Positions 53,893 to 64,000 of a DNA stretch of 64,000 bases are shown here, piece after piece. This stretch comes from Megamerina dolium (Eukaryota; Arthropoda; Insecta; Diptera; Megamerinidae), in the NCBI GenBank assembly GCA_963854835.1, contig OY978530.1, forward strand, positions 25,872,637-25,936,636. Reading direction: 5' to 3'. A program made the translations under genes and the position numbers. The notes below the pieces were generated by a model. The model ran no database searches and was not told the origin of the DNA. It saw nothing but the letters and a program-made list of their open reading frames with translations. Each line of letters begins with the position of its first letter. Position 1 is the first letter of the stretch.

Positions 53893-56350
53893 ATGCAGAT
53901 AAAGAAGCTTAATAGTGAAAACTATAGAAACTGGTCTATTCAGATGAAGTCTGTTGATAACATCGGACTACCGGAATGTTACAACCATGTATATCTACTG
54001 CAGAGGCTTCGCAGAAAGCTTCGTGGGAATTAGATGATCAAAAGGCCTTAGCGATGATTAATTTATGTGTCAAGCCATCGGAATTAATTCACATTAAAGG
54101 GTGTGCTACAGCGAAGGGCGCATTGGATACATTGAAAAATTTTTATAAGGGTTATGATTCAACAAGTAAGGTAAAAGGCTGGTACAGTTTAAAATTAAAA
54201 GTGGTGAAAAATTAGCTCCACAATTGAATAATTTTTTCACAAGCACCGATCAATTGAAAGAGATTGTTTTAGGTGTGCCAGATGATCTCTTATTTATTTT
54301 GTTATTGTGTAGCCTGCCTGACAATTTTGTAGTAGCATTGGAGAGTTGGGACAACTTACCTAGTATATATTAGAACTAGTGAAAACAAAAGTACTCGAAT
54401 AAGAACTAAGAATAAATGATCAGATATACGCAAATACAGGGGGTGTTTTGCGACGAAATCGCATAATATGCTAAAAACAGAAGTAAAAATAAAAAATAAC
54501 CATATTAAATGTTATGCTTGTGGAAATAGAGGAAATGTAAGAGAACAATGTAAACAATTGAATTAACTCGAACGGCGACTGTACTAAGTTCATTCAATGT
54601 TTTGCAAAGCTCTGATCAAAGCATGTGGGTTTTGGATAGTGGATCATCTTCTCATATGTGCCTTAGCAAATCATTATTCTCAATCATAAAACAGCAACAA
54701 CAACCAATTATTCTTGCTTCTGAAGAGAAAGATGGCGAATGGAACACAAGGAACACTGACATTTTCCTATATGATGTCAGTAATGTAAAAAATGTAATAA
54801 ATAAACCATACAAACATGTTGTGAAGAAACAGCATAATAAATTAGAGTATATTAATGCTGTGGTAAATGAACATGTAAACGTTGACGTGTGGAATCGTAA
54901 ATTTGGCGATTTTAACATCAAAGATCTGAGTTCGCTAAAAATATGGTTCACGGTATGGTTATCAGTTCGTCAAAGAACTTTCAGTTTCATTACATGTGCT
55001 ACAGGTAAAATAAGTACCAAACATTTTACAAGCCTTAATATTGTAAATAGCAACAGTATGTTGGAAATAATACATACAGCCATTTGTGGTCCAATGCGGA
55101 TTTGTTCGCAAGGTGGCTCTATGTATTTCATTACCTTTGTAGATGATTTTACACGGTACATCGGAACGAGATTTCTTCGTCATAAATCTGAAACATTGTC
55201 AGTGCTCCAGAATTTTGTTACCACGGTTGAGAAGCAAACTAGAATTAAGGTAAAATCACTTAAAACGTCGAATTAGATAGATTTTTGAAAGATAGTAGAA
55301 TTTTACATCAGAGAATCGTTAGCTATACCTCCTCAACAAAATGGCGTCGCTGAGCGAGCTATAATAGAACTCTATAGAAATGGCGCGATGCATGCCAATT
55401 ACATCAAGATTGCCACAAAATTCATGGTCAGAAGTGGTTAATACAGATACGTATATTTGAAATCGTTCGTCCACAAATGTTTTAAAAGGAAAAACTCCTT
55501 ACGAATGCCGGTATTGAAAAAAACCATCAGTGGCGCTTTTCAGAACGTTTGGATCTAATCTGTGGTATTAGATTAGACTCACAAAGGATCAAAATTTCAT
55601 AAAGTTAATATTCGTCGGATACGCAACCCATCGAAAGCATATAGGCTATTTGACAAAGAACGTAATGGGATTTATACCACAAATCAAGATGTGTCCACCG
55701 TGTATGGCAACCCGTTTTAAAGTAGTAAGCCAAATTGTGAGGTGAATGAAGAGCACGCTGGTATTGAAGGTACAAATAGTAAACACATAAATAATGAAAA
55801 TAATGAAGAAGAAAGCTCATCAGATGAATCGGTGGAGATTATTCCAAGCAAAAGTAAGAGAGGCAGGCCAAAAATCTATAGAATGGGATATATTGGTTGA
55901 CCCAGAATATTTTACGTAACGGAATCAGTCAAATCGTTAAATGCGATATACGACATTCCATTGACGGTGAAGTTTGCATCACAATCAAAAAATGCAGATC
56001 AATGGAAAAAGGCGATGAAGATTAAATACAACAATTTAATAAAGAACAACACTTGGAAATTAATCGATCGTCCAGCTGGGAAAAATGTGATAGGTTCCAA
56101 ATGCTGATGATTCCAGTTCTAAGACATTCTACGATACGATTGGTTCAGCACAACACAAATTTCTAGTTAATCACTTAGATATTGTAGCAGCATATCTAAA
56201 TAGAAATCTGGAAGAACAGATTTTCACGCAACAATCATATGTCCCACTAAGACAGAGCTCGACGTTAGTAAGCTGCAATCACCTGAGACCTCAGATATTT
56301 TGCCATTCGACTATCGGATCTGCTATGCAGAACACTCATCCTCTTGATAA
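53893..56350 (+). pseudogene. Ty1/copia-type Gag-Pol polyprotein pseudogene
   Basis: ATG at 53893 (MQIKKLNSENYRNWSIQMK) starts a copia Gag. Continuing frames show QKASWELDDQKALAMINLCV and a zinc knuckle CYACGNRGNVREQC, in which the expected histidine is asparagine. Protease has WVLDSGSSSHM (54632). A pre-integrase block contains VWNRKFGDFNIKDL. Integrase has ICGPMRICSQGGSMYFITF and DDFTRY, then PPQQNGVAERAIIELYR-like sequence near 55330. RT begins with AMKIKYNNLIKNNTWKLIDR (about 56015) and LDIVAAYLNRNLEEQIF, then jumps to a late RT segment and ends near 56350. YVDD and RNase H are not seen. There are many frameshifts. Confidence 0.88.
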
Positions 56351-56409
56351 TACCTGCCCCGGTGGACATAAATATTCCATTCCATGACTTCTGCTCCCGA
56401 CAATTAATT

Positions 56410-56735
56410 GGTTAGGGAGACGTATTGTGTTTTCAAGTGCAAGAAGATAGAGAGAGCTAGAAAGACGTGAGTGTGATGAGATAGAGATGAGTAGAGACAG
56501 ATATGAAACTCGAACATTCTTTGAGAAGGTCATATGCTGAGTGAAAGTTTAAGTCCCTTCTAGTCGTCATGAAAACAGGAATTTGATCACAGATACCTAG
56601 AGTGCACTTAATCTATGGAGAATATACTTCTCCAAATTATTAAATTGCGACTTAAATTGCCCAAACACCCCAATTACAGAAGATGGTGTTGACCTTCCAC
56701 GACCCGGCCATGATTAAGTTGAAAATCAAACCGTG
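56410..56735 (+). pseudogene. RTE-like LINE fragment (linker region)
   Basis: The sequence from about 56420 aligns, with much divergence, to 57690-58000 of the RTE-like copy downstream: GAGTGCACTTAATCTATGG versus GAGTGTACTGAGCATATGG, then a shared CGGCCATGA block. It precedes a better copy of the same family in the same orientation. No long frame is open. Confidence 0.6.
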
Positions 56736-56883
56736 CCTCGGATAAGGACTACCCCTTTTGTTGACGACCCCCGCAAACGATATAAGGGCCGCGATTTATG
56801 GATATCCACCTGGAATGCCCGGTGCCTCTATCCAGCTGGTTGATGTCCTCGAAGAATACAAGGCTGACATCACTGACTGACTG

Positions 56884-57215
56884 ACTTCTGATCTGTAGGT
56901 CGTGGATCAATACCCGGCTGATGCATAACAAATTTAATATCGAAAAGATTTTTCTTTCGAACGATACCCACCTGTCGGCAAGCAATTGGCAATTCTTCCG
57001 ACAGTAACAACTTGCCATGAAAAAGCTTCTAAAAAGAACTCTGTGACAAAGCTCAGAAAAAGTGATGTCACAAGTGTTCTGCCGTTCGGAACCGGCTAAA
57101 ATAAGTAGGTCCATTCTAATACTGTCCAAAATTTAAGACGCACAACAGTAATGGAAGAGAAGCTCGGCCAATGAGCCATTTGGGGCTTTAAATGCCACAT
57201 ATTTATTTATTTATA
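56884..57215 (+). mobile_element. tRNA-headed SINE, copy d (partial head), inside an RTE-like element
   Basis: It begins within the anticodon-loop part of the head (CTTCTGATCTGTAGGTC), keeps a changed B box (GGATCAATACC), and carries the full family body in the + orientation down to GCCACATATTTATTTATTT. The endonuclease reading of the surrounding LINE is interrupted exactly here. This is the only copy of the family on the + strand. Confidence 0.85.
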
Positions 57216-57568
57216 AGAGACTACTACATCTTGTCTCGCAGTTCACACCTGTGAATGAGCGGATCGCAACAATCCACATTAAGGCAAAATTTTTTAACAG
57301 CAGCCTATGTCCCCACGCTCCGACGGATGAAAAGGACGATGCGACCAAAGAGAACTTCTTTCAGCGCCTCGAAAAAGTTTATGACCGCTGCCCCCGCCAC
57401 GACATCAAAATCGTGCCTGGAGATTTCAATGCCAGGGTGAGCAAGGAAGGTACTCTTGGTCTAACTGTAGAAAAATTCAGCTTCCACCAGAACACCTCCG
57501 ATAACGGAATCAGGCTGATCGAATTCGCCGCAGTACGTAATCGGTTTCTACCGGCCTCTGAGGAATGA
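57216..57568 (+). pseudogene. RTE-like LINE endonuclease fragment
   Basis: The frame reads VNERIATIHIKAKFFNSSLC, HAPTDEKDDATKENFFQRLE, then IKIVPGDFNARVSKEGTLG with the GDFN motif (normally LGDFNA), then FSFHQNTSDNGIRLIEFA. This is the central endonuclease region found in insect RTE-type LINEs, often annotated as craniofacial-development-protein-2-like. The SDH end is missing because a deletion follows at about 57570. Confidence 0.82.
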
Positions 57569-58098
57569 GTGGTATAATCAGGAGTGTCGCAAAACTAGCG
57601 CAGGGAAAGACGCCGACTACAGAAGAACCCTGCGTCAGAGCGGTACAGAGAGAAGATGAGTGCGGAAAGACATCTTTTCAGGCGTAAGAAGAGAGGGCTA
57701 TGAAGACGAGAATGTATGGAGATCGAGATGTGTAGAGACAGGAATAAGAAAAAGTGCTCGAATAAGGCTAGAAAATGTCAGGCGCCTGGATGGCGGTTTA
57801 AACCCTGGAGGATCTAACTGTCGTGACAACAATGGGAATTTGGTTACAGATGTCCAGAGTGTACTGAGCATATGGAGGGAACACATCTGCAAGTTATTGA
57901 ATGACGACGCTTAGTACAATTCCGCCAGTAGCGGAGATTTCCCGAACTCCCTAATCACGGATGATGGTATAGTTGTTCCACCATCCGGCCATGACGGGGT
58001 AAAGAAAGCTATTTCTAGGCTGAAATAACAAAGCTGCAGGTGCTGGTGGCCTGCCTGTCGAGTTATTTAAGACCAGAGGCGATGAGCTGCTTACCAGC

Positions 58099-58320
58099 AT
58101 GCACCAGCTCATAAGCAAAATATGTTCGGATGAAAGCATGCCCGATGATTGGAGGCTCACTGTGCTTTGTCCCATACATAAGGAAGGAGACCCCGTAATT
58201 TGCGCCAACTACCGTGGAATAAGTCTTCTGAGCATCGCACACAAGGTTCTATCGAGCGTACTGCGTAAAAGATTAAAGCCTATCCTTAACAATCTGATTG
58301 GACCTTAACAGTGTGGCTTC
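58099..58320 (+). pseudogene. RTE-like LINE reverse transcriptase fingers
   Basis: The frame MHQLISKICSDESMPDDWRL, CPIHKEGDPVICANYRGISL, LSSVLRKRLKPILNNLIGP, a stop (normally a Q or Y position), then QCGFRPSKSTIDQ matches RT motifs 0-2 of this LINE family. The upstream NKAAGAGGLPVELFKTRG segment near 58030 is in a shifted frame. Nonfunctional. Confidence 0.85.
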
Positions 58321-58696
58321 AGACCTAGTAAATCCACCATCGACCAGAGTTCGGTATCCTTGCGAAGCTCATTCGGATTTGCACAATGACACTGTATAAC
58401 TCCCGATGTGTAGTGTAAATTGGGAAGGACCTCTCTTCGCCGTTTAAGACCGAGTGGTGTTTCAGACAAGGCGATTCGTTATCGTGCAACTTCTTTAATC
58501 TTATTATGGAGAAAAATTCTACGAGCTGTTGATCTCCGACATATGCCGACATATGCCGAGCTGTTGATCTCCAGCGTATGCCGATGATATTGACATAATC
58601 GGCATGAACACGCGAGCAGTCAGTGCACCATTCTCAAAGTTGGAGAGTCGCGTCGAATGGGTCTTACGGTGAACGAGGCCAAGATGAAGTGTCAAT

Positions 58697-59269
58697 AAAC
58701 AAAGGGTCCCGGGGTCTTGGACAGCATATTACTGTTCACAACTATGCTTTCGAAGTAATGAAGGAACCATGAGCCTATCTTGGAACCAGCATTAATGCCA
58801 GTCAGCCTGGAGATGCTAGCAGGTATTTCTTTGGGCTAAGTAATCAACTGAGAAGCCCGCTCTAGAGAAACGAAAACCACACTACAAGTCCCTCATTATG
58901 CCTGGCGCTGGAGCTTGGACAACTTTCGCCTGAGATGATGGATTGGTTGGAGGTTTCTAGAGAAAAGTCCTACGCAAGGTCTTTTAACGTATTTGTGTTG
59001 GTGGCGAGTATAGAATAAGGTACAACCATGAGCCGACACCAACATCGTAAAGCGTATCAAAATGCAAACGCTAGCTAACTCATTACATGCGATTGGAAGA
59101 GCACGCTTTAGCTAAGAGTGTGTTATATTCGGAATCTGCTGGTGGACTACGCCGAAGAAGCAGACCCAAGCAGCGATGGAAAGACCAAATACTGGAGAAA
59201 TTGGCGCCGTTTGGAGTTTCTAACTGGCTCCAGCTAGCGAAAGACAGATATAGCTAGCAAAGCACTCTA
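58697..59269 (+). repeat. 573-bp arm of a long-range perfect inverted repeat (partner 8798-9370)
   Basis: Identical by eye to the reverse complement of 8798-9370, with matching length and no indel. The sequence lies in the C-terminal and 3'-UTR part of a dead RTE-like copy. Confidence 0.85.
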
Positions 59270-59404
59270 GATTGGGCCTAAATCGATTTTCGGTTGTAAT
59301 GGCCGCATAAGTAAGTAAATAACTTGTTACAACTATAAGATATTGGAAATAGTGCCTCTAATGGGGTTTGGGTACCAGTTATTAATGTTATTACGTAAAA
59401 AAAT

Positions 59405-59712
59405 TATAATAAATATATGGTACTTATAAGCCCCAAAGTGCTTTTCGGCCGAGCTCCTCGTCCAGTAGTGTTAAGCGTGTTAAATTTTAGACAGTGTTAG
59501 AAGGGTTCTACTTATTTTAGCAGGTTCCGAATGTTAGATCCCTTTGATATCACTTCTTCTGAGCTTTGCCACAGAATTCTTTTAGAAGCTTTTCCATAGT
59601 AAATTGGTACAGCCGAAAGAATTGCCAATTGCTTGTTCACAGGTGGACACCGTTCGAAAGAAGTCTTTTCGCTAAACCTACGACTTACAGATTAGAAGGC
59701 CAACGCACTAAT
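59405..59712 (-). mobile_element. tRNA-headed SINE, copy e (old, diverged)
   Basis: It matches the family body along its length with many substitutions (TTATAAGCCCCAAAGTGCTT; GCAGGTTCCGAATGTTAG). A partial head remains (CTTACAGATTAGAAGGCCAACGC), but the B-box region is lost. It is the most diverged of the five copies. Confidence 0.75.
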
Positions 59713-59719
59713 AACCGAA

Positions 59720-59905
59720 AAAATTGACATCACTGCCATACACCAGCTTACAAAGAGAATGTGGTGAGCGGAAAGCATACCTGATAATTGCAGACTGAAG
59801 GATATCATTGTATATAAGGTCTTATTCTGCGTATGATGTGAAATATTGAAGCATATGCTCAGCAAAGTGGATGGACCTTATCAGTGTGGCTTCATGCCTA
59901 ATGTT
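59720..59905 (+). pseudogene. RTE-like LINE, short degraded RT fragment
   Basis: The pieces CHTPAYKENVV-like, AYLIIAD and VDGPYQCGFMPN-like correspond to the QLI.K.W..E.MP..WR and GPYQCGFR blocks of the RTE-like family, with most of the sequence between them lost. Not functional. Confidence 0.5.
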
Positions 59906-59999
59906 GCCAATTACGATTTCAGTGAAGTGAAGGACTTAGTTTATCGTACAACCAGCAAAAACACCAGTAATTATATCAATTATGTCAGACCATAAACAC

Positions 60000-61680
60000 C
60001 TAATTAAATAAAGACAACAAATGCAACCTAAATCTACTTATTCCAAGATCAAAAACCAAAACTTCATGAAAATTATTATAAATATGAATACATCTTGTGA
60101 TTGGCTCATTATAAGCATAATTGCTCTTATGTATTAGATTCACAAATAGGCGTTTATGCCGCAGCGGAGTATAGAAATTGAACAGGTTATTTAGCTCTGC
60201 ACAATTTATTTTGCCGTAAACCACATTAAAGACAAATAATAAAGAAACGAAAATTCTTATATCATACAATGACTGTAGAAGAGCAAGCAATTTCCTTCTA
60301 CCAACGCAACTTGTATAAAGCGAATTTTGTAAAAACTCTTTCAACCCTTTCAATTCTCATTGAGTGAGTTTCGTAATATGGATTCTAAATAAATAACCAA
60401 TAATCTAAACGACTTCTAACCAATGAAATATAAGACAATTTTAAAGTTGTAGGGTTTTTGAAATTCTCATTATTTCTCCTAATAAACTCAATCATAGCGA
60501 ACGATTTCGAAACAATGAAATCAATGTTTTGAAAATGAAAGTTTTGAGTCAAAAAATACACCCGAATGTTCAATTTCATAATGACGATTCAATATAGAAC
60601 CATTCGAGTTATAATTATAAATGAGGTATAAATGATTGTTAATGTATAATACCTCAAATGCGTTTAGATCGGATTGCAAACTAAGGCAATCTGATTGATG
60701 ACGAAGTAATAAAGAAAACTTTACATCATCAGCGAACATGAGGCATTTAGCTTAAGTAAAATGTGTAGGTAAATCGTTGACGAAGACCGAAAACAAAAGA
60801 GACCCACAATGTGTACCTTGCGTTTTACCCGACATCGCATTGACAAGAATGTTTGATTTTGTCGAACCAATTTTCACAAATAATTTTCTATCTCTTAAAA
60901 AGCTGTGGAAAAACTATAAATGATTACCGTTAATACCATAGTTTTTAAGTTTTACAAGACTTTGCAAAAATCTGTGCAAATAGCATCTAGTTGTGCATTC
61001 TGTTCAAATGCATTGATGATTCGATTAGTAAACAAAGCCAAATTAGTGCATATCCATCCATGCTGACTGACAGGAAAGTGTATTAGTGAACATACTCATC
61101 ATCAACTGTCATACATTGACATTCTGAGCTATCGACATTGTGATACTTCACCTTAACATTAGTACATCAATTATTATTTTATATATGAATATTCTAGAAT
61201 TCACTTGTACATAACCAGTCAACAATAAAACACGTGTCACATTCATTTTAAATAAAAAGTATCGCACACTTTCATTTTTGAGTCTTGTATATAACATGAC
61301 ACTGACATTCACAAATTGCCTTATTTATGTGATCGACCAGTTTACATTGAATTATGGCACCAAATAACTTAGCCATCGTACTCTGCTTGACGATAGGCCT
61401 ATAATTACAAACATCGTTAAGATCGTCAAGTTATCGAACATAATTTTCACGTATCAAGGAAGATATCCTTTGTTATGCATGTGTGAAAGATAGACGCAAT
61501 TGGATTAGCTACTGCATTGGAAAAATTTTTGAATAACATTGGTGAAACCCCTTGATATCGTGGTTAAAATTGGATTTTACTTTTGAAAATGCAAGCTTTA
61601 CGTCTTCTACAGAAGTTGTAAAGGACGAAATAGTGCTTAAAAATGAAGAGCTTCAACTTGTAGATGAGGAATTATTATAC
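60000..61680 (-). pseudogene. CR1/Jockey-group LINE, reverse transcriptase core and C-terminus
   Basis: Read on the minus strand, in order: FTTSVEDVKLAFSKVKSNFN (about 61620), NFSNAVANPIASIFHTC, NYRPIVKQSTMAKLFGAI (about 61390), NRIINAFEQNAQLDAI, FLRDRKLFVKIGSTKSNILV (about 60880), a CGSLLFSVFVNDLPTHF block, MFADDVKFSLLLRH with the catalytic FADD (60739), VFFDSKLSFSKH, SYISLVRSRLDYW, and a C-terminal segment with RRKLLALLQSLYDIRIFVSL and INCAELNNLFNFYTPLRHKR. There are several frameshifts and stops. Endonuclease and ORF1 are absent. Confidence 0.82.
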
Positions 61681-61699
61681 TTCTCATAGACCTATTGCA

Positions 61700-62469
61700 A
61701 AACTCTTGCGAACAGATTGCAAGTCTTGCATATTATCGGACATAACGCCGTCATATTCAGCGGGAAACCCAAAAATTGGAAAACGTGTACGAGTTCAGAT
61801 CTAGTGCCAACGTAAACATGCTGCAACAAAAGTTCTACCGTTTTCAGAAGGATTCGAAAGATGATATCGCATTACATATTTTAAAACTGGAGTCATTAGT
61901 TACTCAACTGAATGATGATGCTGGTGGAAAGATTTTGACGTCAATGGTAATAATGAAAATTCTTATGACATTACCCACAAATCTGCACACTTCTACAGTG
62001 CATGGGTATCCACTGATGTCAGGCAACAAACATTGAAGAATTTGTTGACCAGACTTGTCATGGAAGAAGAAGGATCACGCCGTCTAATCAAAGTGTAGCT
62101 GCTGGCGATACTTTTGATGCTAAACAAAATGTTTCATATAACGTACGTTCTAAGAAAAATATAAAGCCTAGAAAATGCTTCATATGCAAAAACCTGGTCC
62201 CTGGAAACGCTATTGCCCTTCAAAGTTTAACGAAAATAGAGACTCGAGTTCCAGAAATGACAAGAAAATGAATGAGAAGAGAGGTAATGCACTTGGTTGT
62301 GGGGCTGCTAATGCTAGCATTATTGGTAAAGAGCAGGAGTGGTTCGTCGATTCAAACGAGAATGATCACATGACGATCAAGTAAGAGTGGTTCGCCACGT
62401 ATGAGAAATTTACAGTTCCTATGATTATACGACTCTGCTCTACTCTCTGCTACATTTTCAGAAACACAC
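61700..62469 (+). pseudogene. copia-like Gag-protease remnant (second copia lineage)
   Basis: The frame from 61776 reads ENVYEFRSSANVNMLQQKFY and LHILKLESLVTQLNDDAGGK, the copia Gag (UBN2-like) region. It ends after a frameshift. Further on, a zinc-knuckle-like CFICK...GPWKRYCP appears with the expected histidine lost. QEWFVDSNENDHMTIK (about 62335) matches a copia protease start in which the catalytic DSG reads DSN. Homology ends near 62465, where a LINE begins. Confidence 0.72.
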
Positions 62470-64000
62470 AAAGGCGACATTATTATATATATGGGAGACT
62501 AAAAAGTAGGTTGTGACAACACCAATTTGCAGCACAGTATGGGCAAACATGGTTTAGACACGGCCAACACCAATGGCGAGATGTTGATAGATCTATGTAG
62601 CTCATATTTTTTAGCAATCGGAGACACGCTCTTCATACATAAAAAATGTCATAAAAAGACATTTATAAACAGAAAGTGGCGAAAAGTTTACTCGACGTCT
62701 GTGCCAAGAGAAGTGCAGATATCGGATCCGACCATCACCTAGTAGCAGGCCTAGTCCATCTTAAAGTAGCTGCAGTAAATCCTCTTGCCACCAATAAAGC
62801 AGCAAAAAAATATGATGTCAGCAAACTGAAAAGTAGCAAGTCGCTAACAGCATTCAGCGCCGCTCTCCAGGAAATTGGCCCATCAGATATGGAATCTCAA
62901 AACGGAGTAGAGCAGCAGTGGATGCAGCTGAAAACTCGACTCCAGAATGCTTGCAAAAATATACTGGGTTAATGATCAAAAGGCAAAAAAGTATGGATTA
63001 GCGAGCAAACCTGGGATGCAATCGAAAGTAGAAGAATGGCCAAATGTAGAGCAGATCAAATTACAGCACCTGATCGACGTTACATCATGCCTGTCCTAAC
63101 ATATGGCGCTGAAGCCTGGACAATTTCCACCTCGGATGAGCGAATGCTTGGAGTTTTCGAGAGAAAAGTCCTACGTAAGATCTTTGGACCTATTTGCGTT
63201 GGTGGCGAGTACCGAATAAGGTACAACCATGAGCTGTGAGAGCTGTATGCCGATATTGACATAGTAAAGCGCATCAAAATCCAGCGGCTGCGCTGGCTAG
63301 GTCATGTCGAGTGAATGGAAGAACACGCTCCAGCTAAGAAGGTTTTATATTCGGAACCCCCTGGAGGAGGACGCAGAAGAGGAAGACCTAACCTCCGGTG
63401 GAAAGACCAAGTACTGGAGAACCTGACGGCGCTTGGAATTTCTAACTGGCGCCAGCTAGCGAAGAACAGAGATGGCTGGCGAAGCATATTATATTCGGCC
63501 TAAATCGATATTCGGTTGTTATAAGTAAGTAAGTAAGATCGACGTTGCATTGCCGAATAGTACTACAACCAGCTTAATGAAGACGTCAAAAAAATGTGCA
63601 GACGTGATAAGCGCAATTGGACTGACAACTTGGCTTTGGAAGCTGAACAAGCGGCACAACAGCAAATCAAAGCTTTGTACGACATTACGCGTAAGGTTAG
63701 TGGCATACATAACACAACATTTCGTCCGATAAGAGCGAAAGACTCACGAGAAAAACCGAATAACTTGCAAGGTTTAGGGAACATTTTACTGAAATACTTA
63801 ATCCCCTAAATCCCGAAACGCTCGCCTTATGTATACCACAAAGGCTGGCAGCACCCAGTTCCAGTCTCGAAACAGAATAAGTTCTCGCTCACCATCATTG
63901 CATGAAATCATCACGGGAATATAGAAAATAACAATTAACCAGGTTATGACAGAATATAGGCTGAAATTTTGAAAGTGTGTGCAGAGCACGTGGCGTAACT
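62470..64000 (+). pseudogene. LINE (RTE/CR1-like, separate family), endonuclease to RT start, running off the window
   Basis: From about 62476 the reading is an MGD.KVGCDNTNLQ-like GDFNAKVG segment, GKHGLDTANTNGEMLIDLC, TLFIHKKCHKKTFI and SADIGSDHHLVAGLVHLK, which keeps the SDHHLV endonuclease motif (62720-62760). A linker IESRRMAKCRADQITAPDRR is interrupted by an RTE-like insertion. It continues at 63549 with QLNEDVKKMCRRDKRNWTDN, LALEAEQAAQQQIKALYDIT and AEILKVCAEHVA-like sequence at the window end. Frames are broken. The clade differs from the RTE-like family of the other copies. Confidence 0.78.
63084..63536 (+). mobile_element. RTE-like LINE, short 5'-truncated insertion with target duplication
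   Basis: It encodes the C-terminal block of the family: IMPVLTYGAEAWTISTSDER, VLRKIFGPICVGGEYRIRYN, RIKIQRLRWLGHVE, then a stop, GGGRRRGRPNLRWKDQVLEN. It ends with the 3' UTR and a (TAAG)n tail. GATCGACGTTACA precedes it at 63072-63084 and GATCGACGTTGCA follows at 63537-63549, a one-mismatch 13-bp direct repeat. Removing the insert restores the reading ITAPDRRCIAE of the host LINE. Confidence 0.85.

Larger units (their letters stand above)
56750..59300 (+). mobile_element. RTE-like non-LTR retrotransposon, longest copy in the window, split by a SINE
   Basis: The 5' part (56790-56883) reads RDLWISTWNARCLYPAG and LVDVLEEYKADITA, the endonuclease N-terminus. A SINE occupies 56884-57215. Reading resumes with VNERIATIHIKAKFFNSSLC. 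The endonuclease middle, RT fingers, a degraded YADD-like region near 58580, the C-terminal blocks and the 3' UTR follow, ending near 59300 in TAAGTAAGTAAATAA, a short repeat tail as in RTE elements. Several internal deletions shorten it. Positions 58697-59269 are identical to the inverted copy at 8798-9370. Confidence 0.82.

Overview
The window is eukaryotic and comes from an insect, most likely a higher dipteran (tephritid- or drosophilid-like). This is inferred only from its transposable elements: mariner, Tc1, Jockey, R1-clade, RTE-like, BEL and copia copies, and a tRNA-headed SINE. I found no convincing single-copy host gene, rRNA or functional tRNA. Nearly everything readable is a mobile element, mostly broken and often nested, so the region resembles pericentromeric heterochromatin or a piRNA-cluster-like trap (inference).

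Layout. 0.7-2.2 kb: a foldback element with long imperfect inverted arms, an internal 4 x 94 bp tandem repeat and a candidate 8-bp target duplication. 2.6-9.8 kb: Tc1, RTE-like, Jockey-like and mariner fragments, a SINE, and small duplications and hairpins. 10.2-11.4 kb: a mariner with both TIRs. 12.0-14.0 kb: a LINE with RNase H and a (TAA)n end. 14.5-19.2 kb: a mariner piece, then a decayed BEL/Pao element split by a Jockey-like copy whose removal rejoins the BEL frame. 20.6-22.1 kb: a decayed LINE. 23.5-28.9 kb: two SINEs and three Tc1-like elements, two of them 10 bp apart inside one TA microsatellite.

29.3-44.2 kb is the centrepiece: three R1-clade non-LTR retrotransposons (A, B, C) head to tail on the + strand, each ending in poly(A) followed directly by an (AC)n tract. 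B and C lie between such tracts. A has two open ORFs. B has an intact ORF2 and one stop in ORF1. C is a truncated, decaying relative of B. ORF1 and ORF2 overlap as ATGATTAG in A and as TAATGA in B and C. All three 3' UTRs carry a short hairpin with compensatory changes between A and B.

46.5-51.4 kb: four mariner-superfamily elements and a fragment of a fifth. 51.7-52.3 kb: an LTR-retrotransposon Gag remnant. 53.2-56.4 kb: a mariner piece, then a copia-type element with a recognisable 5' LTR and leader. 56.4-64.0 kb: RTE-like LINEs, SINE copies, a CR1/Jockey-group LINE, a copia-like Gag remnant, and a LINE interrupted by an RTE-like insertion flanked by a target duplication. A stretch of 573 bp at 8.8-9.4 kb is identical, in inverted orientation, to one at 58.7-59.3 kb.

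All alignments were done by eye; family names are from protein motifs and are firm at superfamily level only.
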